This document shows, one piece after another, positions 46,044 to 58,055 of a stretch of 64,000 nucleotides of DNA (position 1 is the stretch's first letter; each line of letters starts with the position of its first letter). Source of the stretch: Liquidambar formosana. Its lineage: Eukaryota; Streptophyta; Magnoliopsida; Saxifragales; Altingiaceae. The position numbers were made by a program, and so were the translations under genes. The notes below the pieces were generated by a model. It worked only from the letters and a program-made list of their open reading frames with translations, had not been told where the DNA came from and made no database searches. The DNA is taken from assembly GCA_039720395.1 (NCBI GenBank), contig CM077831.1, positions 5,994,003 through 6,058,002 on the forward strand, given 5' to 3'.

Positions 46044-47735
46044 TTACACATGGTATCTCTTGAGTTGATCTAAATTGGTTGGTTGAGAGAACTCTATTCC
46101 ATCCAAATCCATCAATTGAACTGCTCTTCCTATCAATATCTCCTTTATGATATAGGGACCACCCCAGTTAGGCCTGAACTTGCCCCTTGGATCAAAGATA
46201 GGCCACGATTTCTTTCAGCACTATGTCTCCATCTTTTAGGCCACGATCCTTGACACGCTTGTTGAAAGCTCTAGCTATTCTGCGCTGATAACCTTGAATA
46301 TGGTACAGAGCATTCAAACACCTTTCATCAAGCAGAACTAGCTCATCATATCTGTTTCGTACCCAATCCACTTTCGACAACTGATTTTCCATTATTACCC
46401 TGAGAGAAGGAATTTCTAACTCGATTGGGAGAATTGCTTCCATGCCATAAACTAATGAGTACGGTGTAGCACCCGTGGAAGATCTAATTGAAGTGCAGTA
46501 ACCCCATAGGACAAGTGGCAACTATTCTGACCAATCATTGTTCTTCTTAGCCGACTTTTGTAGCATGTTCTTTACATTCTTGTTAACTGCTTCAACTGCT
46601 CCATTCATCTGCGGCCTATAAGGGGAAGACTTGTGAACTCGAATGCTGTATTTCTACAAGATTTCTTCTACCTCACCTCGGAAGTGTTGTCCATTATCTG
46701 ATATGATCTCATGTGCAACCCCATATCGGTAAATAATGTGGGTCTTAATGAAATGGGCCACTTGCTTTGACCCCAAGGTTTTGTAGGACTTCGCCTCTAC
46801 CCACTTAGTGAAGTAATCTATTGCCACCAAGATAAACTCATGACCTTCCTTTGACTTAGGATGGATCTTTCCAGTAATATCTATTCCCCAAATTGAAAAA
46901 GGTTAAGGGGATGACATAGTATTCAAAGGCATTGATGGAAGGTGCTGAACATTGGCAAAGATCTGACAATTATGGCACTTCTTGACATGCAGATGACAAT
47001 ATCTTTCCATAGTGGTCCAATAGTAACCGAGACGAGCAACCTTCTTAGCTAGCATATAACCATTCATGTGAGGTGCCCCTGCTCCTTCATGTACCTCTTC
47101 GATTATTCTTTGAGCTTTTTCCTCCGTCATACAAAGCAAGTGGATGCCATCGTAGGATCTTCTATACAACTTTCCTCCGCACATGATGTAGTGGGTAGCC
47201 AATCTTCTCAGCGTATGCCTGTCAACCTTCGAAGCTCCTTCGGGATATTCTCTTTTCTCCACAAACCTCTGGATGTCATAGAACCACGGACGCCCATCTG
47301 TTACTTGACTATTCTGAATACTGCAACAGTACACTGGCTCTTTTCTTCTTTCAATCACGAGTGGACGAATATTTCTGCCTTCTGGAATTTCCACCATGGA
47401 CGTAAGTGTAGCAAGAGCATCAGTAAAGCGATTCTTTACCCTTGACAAGTAGTGGAACTCTATTTTGTCAAATTCTTTGGTAAGTGCTTCTAGATAAGCA
47501 TGATAGGGTAACAACTTCTCGTCTTGAGTCTTCCATTCCCCTTTGATTTGGTAGATAATCAAGGCTGAGCCTTTGTACACTTCTAATTCTTCAACTCCCA
47601 ACTCTAAGGCTGCTTCCAACCCTAGAATGCAAGCTTCACATTCGGTGATGTTGTTTGTGGCCTCGAACCCTAACTTCATTGCCAGAGGGGTGTGGGCGTC
47701 ATCAGGAGAAATCAACAAGACTCCAATGCCAAAGC
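46044..47735 (-). pseudogene. pol: GYP-2 pol, 3' half (second RNase H and integrase)
   Basis: Starts abruptly at the COP-D insertion (47735) inside the archaeal-type RNase H, shortly after its first acidic motif. AECEAC-like TECEAC, GSALII and FTDALA replace the usual AEYEAC, GDSALI and FADALA, so two catalytic acids are altered. The integrase zinc region (EVHEGAGAPH and CHNC) is present, and the tail STGATPYSLVYGMEA is conserved. Stops occur near 46901, 46655 and 46530, and a frameshift near 46200. The stop corresponding to the GYP-1 end is TAA at 46044-46046. Nonfunctional. Confidence 0.87.
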
Positions 47736-49426
47736 TGTTAGGATTATGCCGTAGCGCCAATTATGGAGATGATTGTTTAGGGATTAGGAACAATCAATTG
47801 ATTTCATTTATATATGTCACATTTATTATTGATTTAATAAAAGGGCTTATTCTATTATGTTTATATGCATCATTTATATTTACATAATATGTCCATGGAG
47901 TTAGAGTTGAGAATATGAAATTACAAAGGGTTGTAATTTTGAGACTGTAAATATATCTCTGTACTAAACTCCTAAATCATTCCTAGTTGAAGGTTCACTA
48001 TGATGGACAGTAATGAACCATAGGACTAGCACTTGTTAGGTTGACTCTATAGGAGGATAGCTAGTCTCAAGCTATTTGTGTGGAGACACTACAACCAACA
48101 AGTGGGTGCCTATTATAAGAATAGGTACACTGAATGTGACCAAAGATATGAGATAAACTGAATGGAGTTTTAACCTGCCTGTCAATCAGTTTCTCATTGT
48201 TATAGTGGTACAAGTAATCCTTAGACCTGAGACACCATGGTTGTCTTATACATGTAGCTTTAGAAGTTTGATAACACTAAGTGCAGATCCTATTCAGGGG
48301 TCTGTAAGGGTGTTCATTGGCCCTACTGCTATGTGTGTGAAGGCATGTGAGTGATCAACAAGGAATCCATCACTCTCAGGAAAAAGAGAGTGAATGTCTC
48401 ATACAGCATTCATTGAATATAACTCATTAAATCCATGGGCCCATGGTAGAATGAATATGGAAAGGAGTTTCCATAAGTTCATCATTGAGTTGATATTAAT
48501 GAATGAGTATAAAGTAATTGAACTAGGGACTTGACAGACTTCCATGTCCTATTAGTTCAATTGGAGACATTGTGTTGATGGAAGGATGGAATTGTAACCT
48601 GTAAACTATAACAGAAGGGTTCTTTGTAAATGACTATTCACCTCATTAAGGACCACACCATGAGCCATATGCTAGGTGTTACTCATGGTTAGTAGAAGCC
48701 CTAATTGATATAAATGAGTTATAATCAATTAGGGAATTGAAAGGAGTTTCAATTAGACCCTTAATGGAAAGTGTTCCATTGTGCACAACTTGTGCTGTTC
48801 CTACTACTTGATGATGTGAACCCAATGGGTCACACACTGATCATGCTAAGAGAGCTTGATTGTCTATGAGAGAAAGGGTATAAGTGATTAAAGAAAAGTT
48901 CTTTAAGGGGCTAATTTGTATTTGATGCAAACTAGTGGGCTGATTGTGTAATTAAGAGTAATTACACAAATTAGATTAGGGTTTGGAATCCCCCCTTGGC
49001 CGGCGCTATTAGTGGGCTATATAATGCCCACTATAAGGTGATGACATCATCACAATCACTCCTCCCCAAGGGCTGGCTGAAAATTATAGCTCTCCCTCTC
49101 TCTCTCTCTTTCTTCTCCACCTCTAGCAACAACAAGGAAGAAGAAGGAAAGGACTTCAAGCTCAAGTTAGGTGTGGATACCATTGGAGGCAGCACACTTG
49201 GGCTGCTCATTCACTGCTGTCCGGAGACAAAGCTTGGAGCAAAAAGGAGAAGACAAAGCTTGGAGCATAAAGGAGAAGACATTAATCAACTGTAAGTAAT
49301 CCCAACTCTCTTGGTAGTTAGGGTTTATGTTTTTGTATTATGCATAATCGGATTCATGGGTTTGGGAATCGTAGGAAAATTTTAATTCCGCCCTTTGTAG
49401 TTTTCCTCCCTAGTTAGATTCCCAAC
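47736..49426 (+). repeat. COP-D 5' LTR (1691 bp), mosaic
   Basis: The first 1.26 kb is almost identical to the COP-B LTR apart from a cluster of changes in the first 35 bases. From about 49004 it differs, with its own TATATAAT (49018-49025) and TCACTGCTGTCCGGA-type sequence as in COP-C. Near the end it has a 26-bp tandem duplication (49229-49254 and 49255-49280), one copy of each subgroup type. Confidence 0.9.
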
Positions 49427-49427
49427 A

Positions 49428-49439
49428 GTGGTATCAGAG
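49428..49439 (+). other. COP-D primer binding site (tRNA-Met initiator)
   Basis: TGGTATCAGAGC one base after the LTR. Confidence 0.92.
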
Positions 49440-52400
49440 CCATGGTTATGCCTAATACAAACTGCATATGGGCTGTAATTCATGGTAAATTGATTGGTTA
49501 ATAAATCTGGAATTTATGTTCATGCATTAGAATGGTTTCCCTCTCATGGCAAAACCTAGGGTTATTGAACCCTAGGTTAATTCTCCTTCTAATCCTCTTC
49601 TAAAATAGTTTTAGGGCTGCTGGTTATTCAAAAGTTGAATGGGGATTGAGTTTGGAGAAGATGATGAACAGTTTTTATGATAGTCATGAAAAATCGTCAT
49701 CTTATTTTGCATGCCGAAATCAGAGTTCTTCTCCAAAATTTTCAAGCCATATATGGTTAGAAAGCTCTTCGAATCAGCTTTACAACCCAACAAACGGTTC
49801 ATCAATCCGAGTTTTGTAGTGAAAGTTATGAATTTTTTACTACAGGCTGTCAGGGAAGACAGTTTTGCTCGGGAATGATGTAACAGCCACAATTGTGAGT
49901 TTTTGATTGAGATCAAAGGCATGGCAATGGTTGCCACCACTTGGGTTATGTTCTAGACATGGTAGGAAAGGGTTCCCAAGCATTCGGATGCATCATAATT
50001 GGATTATGAGTCTAGAACAGAAGGAAGAAGGAGAAGACCACCATGTTTGAATCTGGGTTTTAGAACCCTAGGGTTCTTGCTACTGTTATGATCAGATACT
50101 TCTGTACAATTGATGAATAATCATTATAGGACGATGATATGATGTATAGATCATATTCTTTAATAATCAAAGGAGTCTTGATGCATAAAGAATCAAAAAG
50201 TTTGATTTCTTGGAAGAACACAGCAGGCTGTTTTTCTGCAGAAAGTCATCAATGGAGTTTTGTTCATATCTTGAGCTAGGGAACTCCAAATTGCATGAAA
50301 CCAATTTTATTAGTTTCCTAAGACATGTAGGATGCTAGGAAAAATAATTTGGTAGCCTGAATTAATCATCTTGCTGGGTATTAAATCAATTTGTGATCAT
50401 GGACAGTATGCTGTCAAATTCTGGACAGCCTACTGTTCTTGAATTGTTTAGAACAATTGGGGATGATTTGATCATCCAAACCACTTCAATTAGCTTAGTA
50501 ATTCATGTAGGGACATGATAAAAAAGCTGGTTTTGTTGGTTGAGTCGAATTGATTAAGTTTTAGAAACTTTTGTGACCTTGGAGGTCCTCCAATGGTGGT
50601 GCCAGCACTGGGTTCAGGAAACCCTAATGTTCTTTGAAGAAGACAGCCCTCTTGGCCACTCCACACATGTCCATGGGCTTGGCCCACACCCTGGCTTGAG
50701 TCCCCCTTTGCTGGCCATGGCTTCCCATGGCCTGGCCAAGCCATGGCAGCCTTGCTAAGCCATGGCAGCCCACTAATGTGGCGGCAGCCTTAGGGTTTAT
50801 GATGAAACCCTAATTCCCATTAATGATGAAACCCTAATTCATTAATTGCATTAATTAAAAACCCTAATTGACTATTAATTACCTTAATTAAAGTGTTTAA
50901 TGATTGGTCATTAATTGACCAATCATGGTTATTAATCATTATGGTATAATTAATTGCATTTATGATGTCTAGGGTTTAGGGTTTAGGAAACCCTAATTCA
51001 TATTAATTAAACCCTAATTCTATTAATGCATTAATTAATAACTAAACCTAGTAATTAATGTGTCTAACCTAGGGTTAAATGATTGGTCATTAATGACCAA
51101 TCATGATCATTAATGGTTTAGTAATTAATCATTGGCATTTAATAGGTTTAAGGTTTAGGGTTTTAGAAACCCTAATTAGTGCATATTAATTAGGAGTAAT
51201 TAATATCCTAGGTGGCATTGATTAAACCCTAATCCTAATCATTAATACCGTATAAACCTAGGGTTTAAATGATTGGTCATTAATTGACCAATCATAAGGC
51301 ATTTAATGTATTAGGGTTACACTTAGGGTTTAGAGTTAATGCATTTAGGGTTTAGGGTTTTAGGAAACCCTAATGCACTAATTAATTAATAAAATGATTT
51401 TATTTAATTCCAAAATTGATTATTTAATTAATGGTGATTAATTTTATAATGTTTTAAATTGTTTAAAACACAATTTAGGAATAAATAAAAATCTGGAAAT
51501 TTTAATTAAATAAAATTGTTTTGTTTAATTAAAGAAACCCTAATATTTGATATTAGTGTTCAATTAGGGGACTTTATATGTTTCAATTAATTTGATTAAT
51601 TGAAATTAAATGTCTTAAATGTTACGACTTAATTAATTCAGGAACTTATGCATCTCCTAATAAGATTAGGACACATTAATGAGATTAATGAAAACCAATC
51701 AATAGAGTTACCATGAATGCCCATATGTTTATTGCTTACAGTTATTTCCTTTATTATGCAATGTGATTGTATGGTTATGGATGAATGATGATTATGGACT
51801 ATACCCCTTAAACCAATTGTGATTGGCCGTCTTATGAATGGGTTGTATTATTTTCAAGAGTTGTAATTTTATTTTGGTGATGTATTATTTATTTGGGGCT
51901 TGCATGCCACCTTCTTCTCTCTCTCTATCATTCTCTTATGTACCCCACATTCCCCTTATGTATCCCTTTCTTTAAAATTATGTAAATGTTATGTAATCGA
52001 GAGCGCACTAAGGAGGAGCATGGTGGACATAAAGGAGCATGGTGGAGCCCAACAAGCCTATGGTGGAGACCATGAAGCTAATGGAGGAGATTGAAGGACT
52101 TGAAAGCTTGGAGAAGATTTTCAAGAGTGCATGCTATGTTTCAAATGAATGTTTTACGATCACCGACACCCACCTTAGACCAAGGATTCAATTCATTGGC
52201 TTGGATTGAATCCTCTTAAAGTCCATAATCATCATAGTGGGAGCTTTTAATGAGATTAATAGAGATAGCTCCAAATCCAAAAATCGTTATATGTCACCTT
52301 ATAGGGACTAATATCGATAAGTGGATTACATATATATAATGTTGTTATATATTTCTTATTTAAATGCATGAGATGTATGTTAGATTAGTTTATTTTGATG

Positions 52401-52993
52401 AGACCCTTAAAACCCCTCTATTTTAATATTAAGTTGGAAATGGAGAATACATTAGGGAATGGATTCTTCATTGCCTTCCATCATTATAGGATCATCTAAC
52501 GTCCCTTAATGTGGGTACCTGGCTGCAGACATGTAGGAGCTACCCATATTAAAGACATTACTTGAAACTATCACATATATAGATATCATGGGGTGCCTAA
52601 GCTGGTATATACCAAGAAACTAACATGTGAGGTATATATTTGGTGAAACATACCTGTGTGAATGATGGGCTTAACTTAACTAAGGAAGTATTCCAAGAAA
52701 CTAACATGTGAGGAATATGTACCCTAGAGGCAAAATGATTGGAACTTGCTTATGAAGCAATAGACAAAGAGTTGTCTTCTTACTATGGGTTAGAAGTCAA
52801 GAAACTAACATGTGAGGCTTCTAGGTCATAGTGGGACCCCAATCCCCATTAGGAATAAGATTCCCGAATTCCATTAGAGGGTGTATGGAATTTGATAAAA
52901 TAGTGGGAGGTACCATATGATTGAAGACCCGATCATTATGGATTAAAAATGAAATCTAATTCTCTATTTAATTTTTATATGTAGTTCATAGAA
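49440..52993 (+). other. COP-D leader
   Basis: Parallels the COP-B leader: gene-free, with three CCAAT palindromes (50900, 51079, 51269), TTTAGGG-type runs (50960-51370), a conserved short frame ending near 52094, and the triple 19-base motif (52614, 52695, 52799). It also keeps a 49660-49990 segment shared with COP-A and COP-C that COP-B lacks. Confidence 0.75.
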
Positions 52994-53542
52994 ATGGCTC
53001 ACCTCAACCCGTTATCCAAAATATTGGACATCAACCGTTTGACTGGACCAAATTGTCTTGATTGGCTTAGGAATCTAAAAATTGTTTTGGATTCCAAAAA
53101 TCTTACCTATGCACTTCATAATCCACTTCCCATTGCTCTTGCTGAGGCTACAACTCAGCAAGAGAAAGACGCTTACCAGAAGCGCATGGACGACGATCTC
53201 ATGGCAAGGTGCTATATGATGGTATTTATGAGTCTCGAGCTTAAGAAGCAACACGAGTCCATGGGAAGTGCTTACGAGATTTTTATCAGCATACAAGAGT
53301 TGTATGGGAAAGAATTCTTGCTTGAATTTAATGAAGCTGCTACTTCCAAGTCTAAGCTCAAGCCCAAGGGCAAGGGTATAGGCAAGGGTAAGAGTACCCG
53401 GAGGAAGAAGAAAGGTAACAACAAAGCCAAAGGAACCTGTTTTCACTGCGGCAAGGATGGGCACTGGAAACGTAACTGCCGGGAGTATCTGGATACTCTA
53501 AAGAACCAACCTTTGGAAGGTATGGATCATGCTCTAAACTAA
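52994..53542 (+). CDS. gag: COP-D gag, shortened but open
   Basis: 182 codons without a stop. The order is a Copia gag N-terminus (LSKILDINRLTGPNCLDWLR), an MDDDLMARCYM segment, IQELYG, a lysine-rich linker, and an intact zinc knuckle CFHCGKDGHWKRNC (CX2CX4HX4C). The usual central 110 residues after QELYG are missing, as in COP-B. It may still bind RNA through the knuckle; whether it forms particles is doubtful. The ATG is the first after the conserved leader motif, and the same start is used in COP-B. Confidence 0.8.
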   Translation: MAHLNPLSKILDINRLTGPNCLDWLRNLKIVLDSKNLTYALHNPLPIALAEATTQQEKDAYQKRMDDDLMARCYMMVFMSLELKKQHESMGSAYEIFISIQELYGKEFLLEFNEAATSKSKLKPKGKGIGKGKSTRRKKKGNNKAKGTCFHCGKDGHWKRNCREYLDTLKNQPLEGMDHALN

Positions 53543-54808
53543 ATGTTAGTTTTGCTTCCACTTGGGTATTTAATTCTGATGTGAATTTTGAATTCCATTC
53601 AGAATCTAGTGGGAAGCAGAAGGCAGAGTAAAGGCGGATCAACCCTACAAGTGGGGAATGGAGCAAACGTTGCTGCATTAGCTGTGGGGCTTGTTGCTTG
53701 ACTCTACCTAATGGAGTAGTTTAGAAATAATAGTTGGCTATCTTTACATTCCAGAAGTTATTAGAAACATTAATTTTATTTCAGTTTTATCTAAACGAGG
53801 TTTTAGTTTGATTTAATAAATGTTTTCTATTAAATGAAGAGTTCATTACTTCTAGAGTTTATGTGGATGGCCTTTATTTACTAAACTTTATTACAAATAT
53901 GAATTGCAATGCAGCATGATAGTTCTAAATTGAATGCTAATAAACCTAAGAGAACAAGATATACATAATGATGTATGTAGAAGTTTCTCTTACTTTACAA
54001 CCTTTACCGATGATTCATTCTAGGTTTGGGTGTGTATACTTAAATGAAGTACAAGTCTGAAACATTTGAAAGGTTCAAAGAATTCAGATATGAAGTAGAG
54101 AAACACACTAGTAAAAGTATCAAGCTCTTCGATTGGATCGAGGAGGCAAATATTTAACTGGTGATCTTTCAAATCAACTTGTTCAAATAGGCATTCTATT
54201 CTAATGGACACCTCTTAGAACACTATAACTAAATGGTGTGTCAAAAAGGAGGAAGAGGACCTTATTGGATATAGTCCGATCCATGATAAGTTACAACAAC
54301 CTAATATTATCTTGTTAGGATATGCCCTAGAAATTGCCACGTACTTGTGAAACAGAGTTCAAAGCAAGGTTGTCCCTTAAGACCTATATGAGATATGGAA
54401 AGGGAAGCACCAAACCTTAAGCATGTTAAGGTATGGGGTTGCACTGCATATGTAGAGACACATGATGTAACCAAATTGGAAATCAAGATAACTTAAATGT
54501 AGGTTTGTGGTTTATCCTAAAAGGAGTTTAGGATATCATATCTATCATCCTGATGAACAAAAGTATTTGTTAGTAAGTTTTCAATCTTTCTTGAAAAAGA
54601 GTTTATTCAAGAAGGAGATAACAACAGGAAAATAGAACTCAAAGAGTTGTCTAATGAGACACAAACCAACATTGATGCAACCACTGTCCCTGTAGAGACA
54701 AAACCCATCATTGTACCATGATTGTACAAAGGGTTAGTGGGAGTGCGATCACATTTATGGTCCTATAAGTGAATGACGTTCTACTTATTAGGGAATAATG
54801 TAGAGACG
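53543..54808 (+). pseudogene. pol: COP-D pol remnant, truncated
   Basis: Matches 18477-19744 of COP-B: protease trace, integrase pieces near 54010-54150 and 54240-54540, and the sequence leading to the reverse transcriptase gap. It has several frameshifts and stops, and ends at the junction with GYP-3. Confidence 0.85.
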
Positions 54809-57657
54809 AGTAGGCCAAGGTCTTCTTCTTTATGGATCTCCGCAATGACACCACTTTCAAGGTACCAATTAAGGAGTGGCACGGTAGCATGGCTAATGTA
54901 TGAACCCTAAAGTTCCTCAATGGTCGAGTCTTCCACAGTAAGGATCATGTCTTGAAACATTTCATTCATAGCCCCTGCATCAAGGTTCTCTGCTCAGTCC
55001 TCCTCTTTCTTTTCCCAGAACTCATCATTGATGGCTTCATCATCCACCATTTCAGCTGTGATTGGATACCATTCGATGAAGAAGATTTCAAAACCCAGAA
55101 CTCGGATCTTGGTAGCTTGGTTAAAGGTGGGTTCTAGAAACCCGCAATATAGAAAATCATCCCCTTCTTTGACGAAGTAACCATTCAAAGTAGGTCGATA
55201 TGGCGAGATCCTCAAGTCTGGCACCCTTTCCTCGGCTTTGGTTCTTACTTTCTCTTTATTCCTCTTTAGCATTTCCGCATGATCATTTCTAGAGGGCTCA
55301 TATCCTAGCCCAAAGGTGTATGAGGTGACACGACTCTGAATAGACTTAGGGATCCCTTGTTGGCAATGCCCTAGCTCCATGCCTGGAAAGAAACTCATTC
55401 TTCTCATGATTTCACCAACGTGCAAGTTGCCATGGGGGCAAAAATCCAAGGGTATTAACTCACCCTTCTCAAGTTCTTTCTCAATGCATTGGACATAGTC
55501 AAACCCAGATAGTGGTACCGCTACTGATTCGGGTTGTATCTCACATATAGGCACACTTGCGAGTTTTAATTCATAGTCCCCTTGAAGTGTTACTATGGCT
55601 CCTCATAAGGAAACTTCACCTTTTGATGGAGTGAAGATGGCACAGCCCGAGCAGGATGGATCCAAGGTCGGCCCAACAGCAAGTTGAAACATGACAGCAC
55701 ATCCAACACTTGGAATTCCACCCTAAATTCAGTGGGTCCCATGATTAGATGTAAGGTAACCACTCCTATTACTTCTCGGCGGGTGTTGTCATAAGCTCTT
55801 ACGGTCTGCCCAGATGGCGTGAAATCGGTGGGTCCCAAACCCAAGATAGTGGCAGTTCGGAGAGGACATACATTCAGCGCAGACCCATTATCGATAAGGA
55901 CGGTAGGAACCCTCTTCCCCATAGTGTCAACGGTCACATAGAGAGCTTGAGAATGGCTTGGCCCGCTTTTGGGTAGGTCCACATCGATGAACACGATGGT
56001 TGAGTTCTTGGGAGTTGGGTTCACCAAATGTACCAACCCCTCGGGGGATGTATCAACAGGTACTTGTATCTGATTCAGCAGTTTCAACACGGTCTATCTG
56101 TGCTTATGCGAGGCCATGAGCAAGCCCCAAATAGTGATGTTGGCATTGGTCTTCTTCAGCTGCCTAAGCACCTCATCCTCTTCTTCTTGCAAGCTAGGAC
56201 ACCTCTGCCCTTCCAAATCTTCCAACGGATTCTCAGATTCTAGGTGGGGAGGCTTGAAATGACGACCCCCTCTGGTTATATGGTCCAACTCATTATCACT
56301 AGCCCATATGTCATGGACTTCCTCAGAGTCATTCATTAAGTCATCCCATTCTATCGGCTCATCTGTCATTGGACTTGGACTCGAGTATAGCACATAGTAA
56401 TCAAATTTCCTCGACGATTCACCTAATAGGCCAACCTGAGGATCCCCTGCTTCATATCTTTCTTTCAGCTCTTGTTGGATAGATTTCTTTGGTAACAACA
56501 AAATCTTTTGGTCAATGAGGTCTTGAATGATCTTCTTTAACATAGAACAAGCCTCGGTGTCATGGCCGGGTGCACGATGGTATTGGCAATATTGGTGAGG
56601 GATTGATGGCCTTGGCTTTGGTGGGAGTGGCATGATAAGGCTGTTATTGCGGCAAATGGTGAAAAGGCGGGTTAGGGTCATGGGGAGTGGAGTGTATTGT
56701 CTTATAGGCCAGCGAGGGCGAGATGATTCAATCCCAATGGCATTTATGGTGTTAAGTGGGGGTGTGTTGTTGTGAGATGGGAGAGGATTACGGGTGACAT
56801 TTGGACGAGTTGGTGGTGAGATGACTTGCTTGTCAATAAGGTCTTGGACTTGGTGGCAAAAGCGAATACAACGGTTGGTGGCATGGCCTTTGGATTGGTG
56901 GTACATGCAATACTTATTCTCGTTGTAGTTCTTGGGTAAGGGATTTGGTGGGGGTCTTGGGTCAAGTGGCTTCAATAGGTCACGGCTTACGAGCTTTTCA
57001 AGGACTCTTTCGAGTGGCATGAGCAGGTCGGTGAATTGGCGAGGTGGGTTAACATTATTGAGAGAGAAGGGTTGAATGGGTTGAGTTATAGTGTTGACCT
57101 CGGCATTGTTCTTCCCAGTAAAGTTTGTCTTGCGATTCCTCACTTCCTCAGTTTTGATTATCCCATCATTAATGGCATCCTCAACTTGTGTGCCAGCCCC
57201 AATAAGAGCTTTGAAATTCAGGAAATAGTGGGCAAATAAGTGCTTGTGATACACGGGCAGCAAGTTTATAACCACCAGTTGAATTTGGTCCTCCTCATTT
57301 GGTCTATCCGTCATTCTCGATGCCTTTTGTCTCCACCTTGTAATGTAAGCAGAGAAAGTTTCATGAGCCCCTTGCTTGGTAGTTTCCAGGTCTCTCCAGG
57401 TAACATCCACCTCTATGTTGCACTTGTAGTGCTCCGAGAACTCATTGCATATGTCTTCCCAAGTCCGAATTCTGTTCTCATCCAAGGATAAGAACCATTT
57501 CAAAGCGGAAGTGGCCAAGGTTTCATGGAACATTTGAGCTAAAAGCTCGTCAGTGGCCCCTCGAGGGTGCATGGCTCGCACATACATCTTCAAATGAGTC
57601 TTAGGGCAACCCGTCCCATCGAATTTCTCTAACTCCAACATCTTAAATTGCAATGGA
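54809..57657 (-). pseudogene. gag: GYP-3: gag-protease of a third Tat element (GYP-1 type)
   Basis: Colinear with 7687-10587 of GYP-1 and very similar, much closer than GYP-2 pol is to GYP-1 pol. Gag core (WEDICNEFSEHYKCN), two CX2HX4HX4C knuckles (CMYHQSKGHATNRC and CQYHRAPGHDTEAC), protease LIDNGSALNVCP near 55880, and LLLGRPWIH are all present. Breaks are a TAG at 56091-56093 (CAG in GYP-1), a frameshift near 55600, a TGA at 54994-54996 (TGG in GYP-1) and the left truncation at COP-D. It lacks about 30 residues of the linker relative to GYP-1 (near 56355). The CACTA element cuts its 5' part. The gag-proximal end and LTR of this element would lie beyond the right end of the CACTA element. 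Confidence 0.88.
57655..57657. other. CACTA target site duplication, left
   Basis: GGA immediately before CACTACAACAAAA. Three bases is the rule for CACTA elements; the right copy lies outside the window. Confidence 0.6.
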
Positions 57658-57684
57658 CACTACAACAAAAGTGAGTATTCACGA

Positions 57685-58015
57685 CTTGAAATTAACGACT
57701 TGCATGGTTGCAAGCCATTAATATGGGTCTTTGACGACGTGTTTATTTAGCACGTCATTAAAAGATTCCAGATAGATACAATTCACGACGTACAAGAAAA
57801 GTGTGTCGTCAATGACATCTATTACGACGTGTTTTGCGTGTCGTAAAAACTATAGCGAAAAATACCTATTTACGACGTGCTTTATACGTCATTAAAAAAT
57901 GGAGCAATCCCGTGTGTCTGGAGCAGAGAATTCTACTTATTTTTTACAACATGTTTCGTGCGTCGTAAATGTTCTAACGAGATTACCCTATATACGATGC
58001 ATTGTACACGTCGTT
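57685..58015. repeat. left subterminal hairpin repeats of the CACTA element
   Basis: A small hairpin TTGCATGGTTGCAA is at about 57699-57713. Six larger inverted units follow at about 57732-57758, 57784-57811, 57822-57846, 57871-57894, 57944-57968 and 57994-58015. Each starts with a form of (T)ACGACGTG and ends with a form of ACGTCGTTAA. In known CACTA elements, subterminal repeats bind the transposase. Confidence 0.8.
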
Positions 58016-58055
58016 AAAAAAACATTAAAACTCAGCGAAATTTTTAGCGGGCATT

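Larger units (their letters stand above)
36795..47735 (-). mobile_element. GYP-2: second Tat-type Ty3/gypsy family, 3' part
   Basis: On the minus strand it has the 3' half of pol (47735-46044), a spacer, two genes on the opposite strand, tandem arrays, a polypurine tract and a 3106-bp 3' LTR. Its pol is about three-quarters identical to GYP-1 at the protein level by eye, so it is a separate family. The upstream part (gag, protease, reverse transcriptase) was lost where COP-D inserted. The left flank is CTTAT (36790-36794). Confidence 0.88.
47736..54808 (+). mobile_element. COP-D: Copia element, 3' end deleted
   Basis: 5' LTR 47736-49426, primer site, long leader, an open gag, and pol remnants up to 54808, where Copia sequence stops at a point equal to 19744 in COP-B. 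The rest of pol, the polypurine tract and the 3' LTR are missing. It was inserted in pol of GYP-2 (left flank AAAGC). A later deletion or rearrangement joined it to GYP-3. Confidence 0.9.

Noticed and set aside
47735..57657. one gypsy element split by COP-D
   Set aside because: Gag on the right is nearly identical to GYP-1, while pol on the left is a different family. About 1.9 kb of gypsy sequence and the COP-D 3' end are also missing. Two elements joined by deletion fit better.
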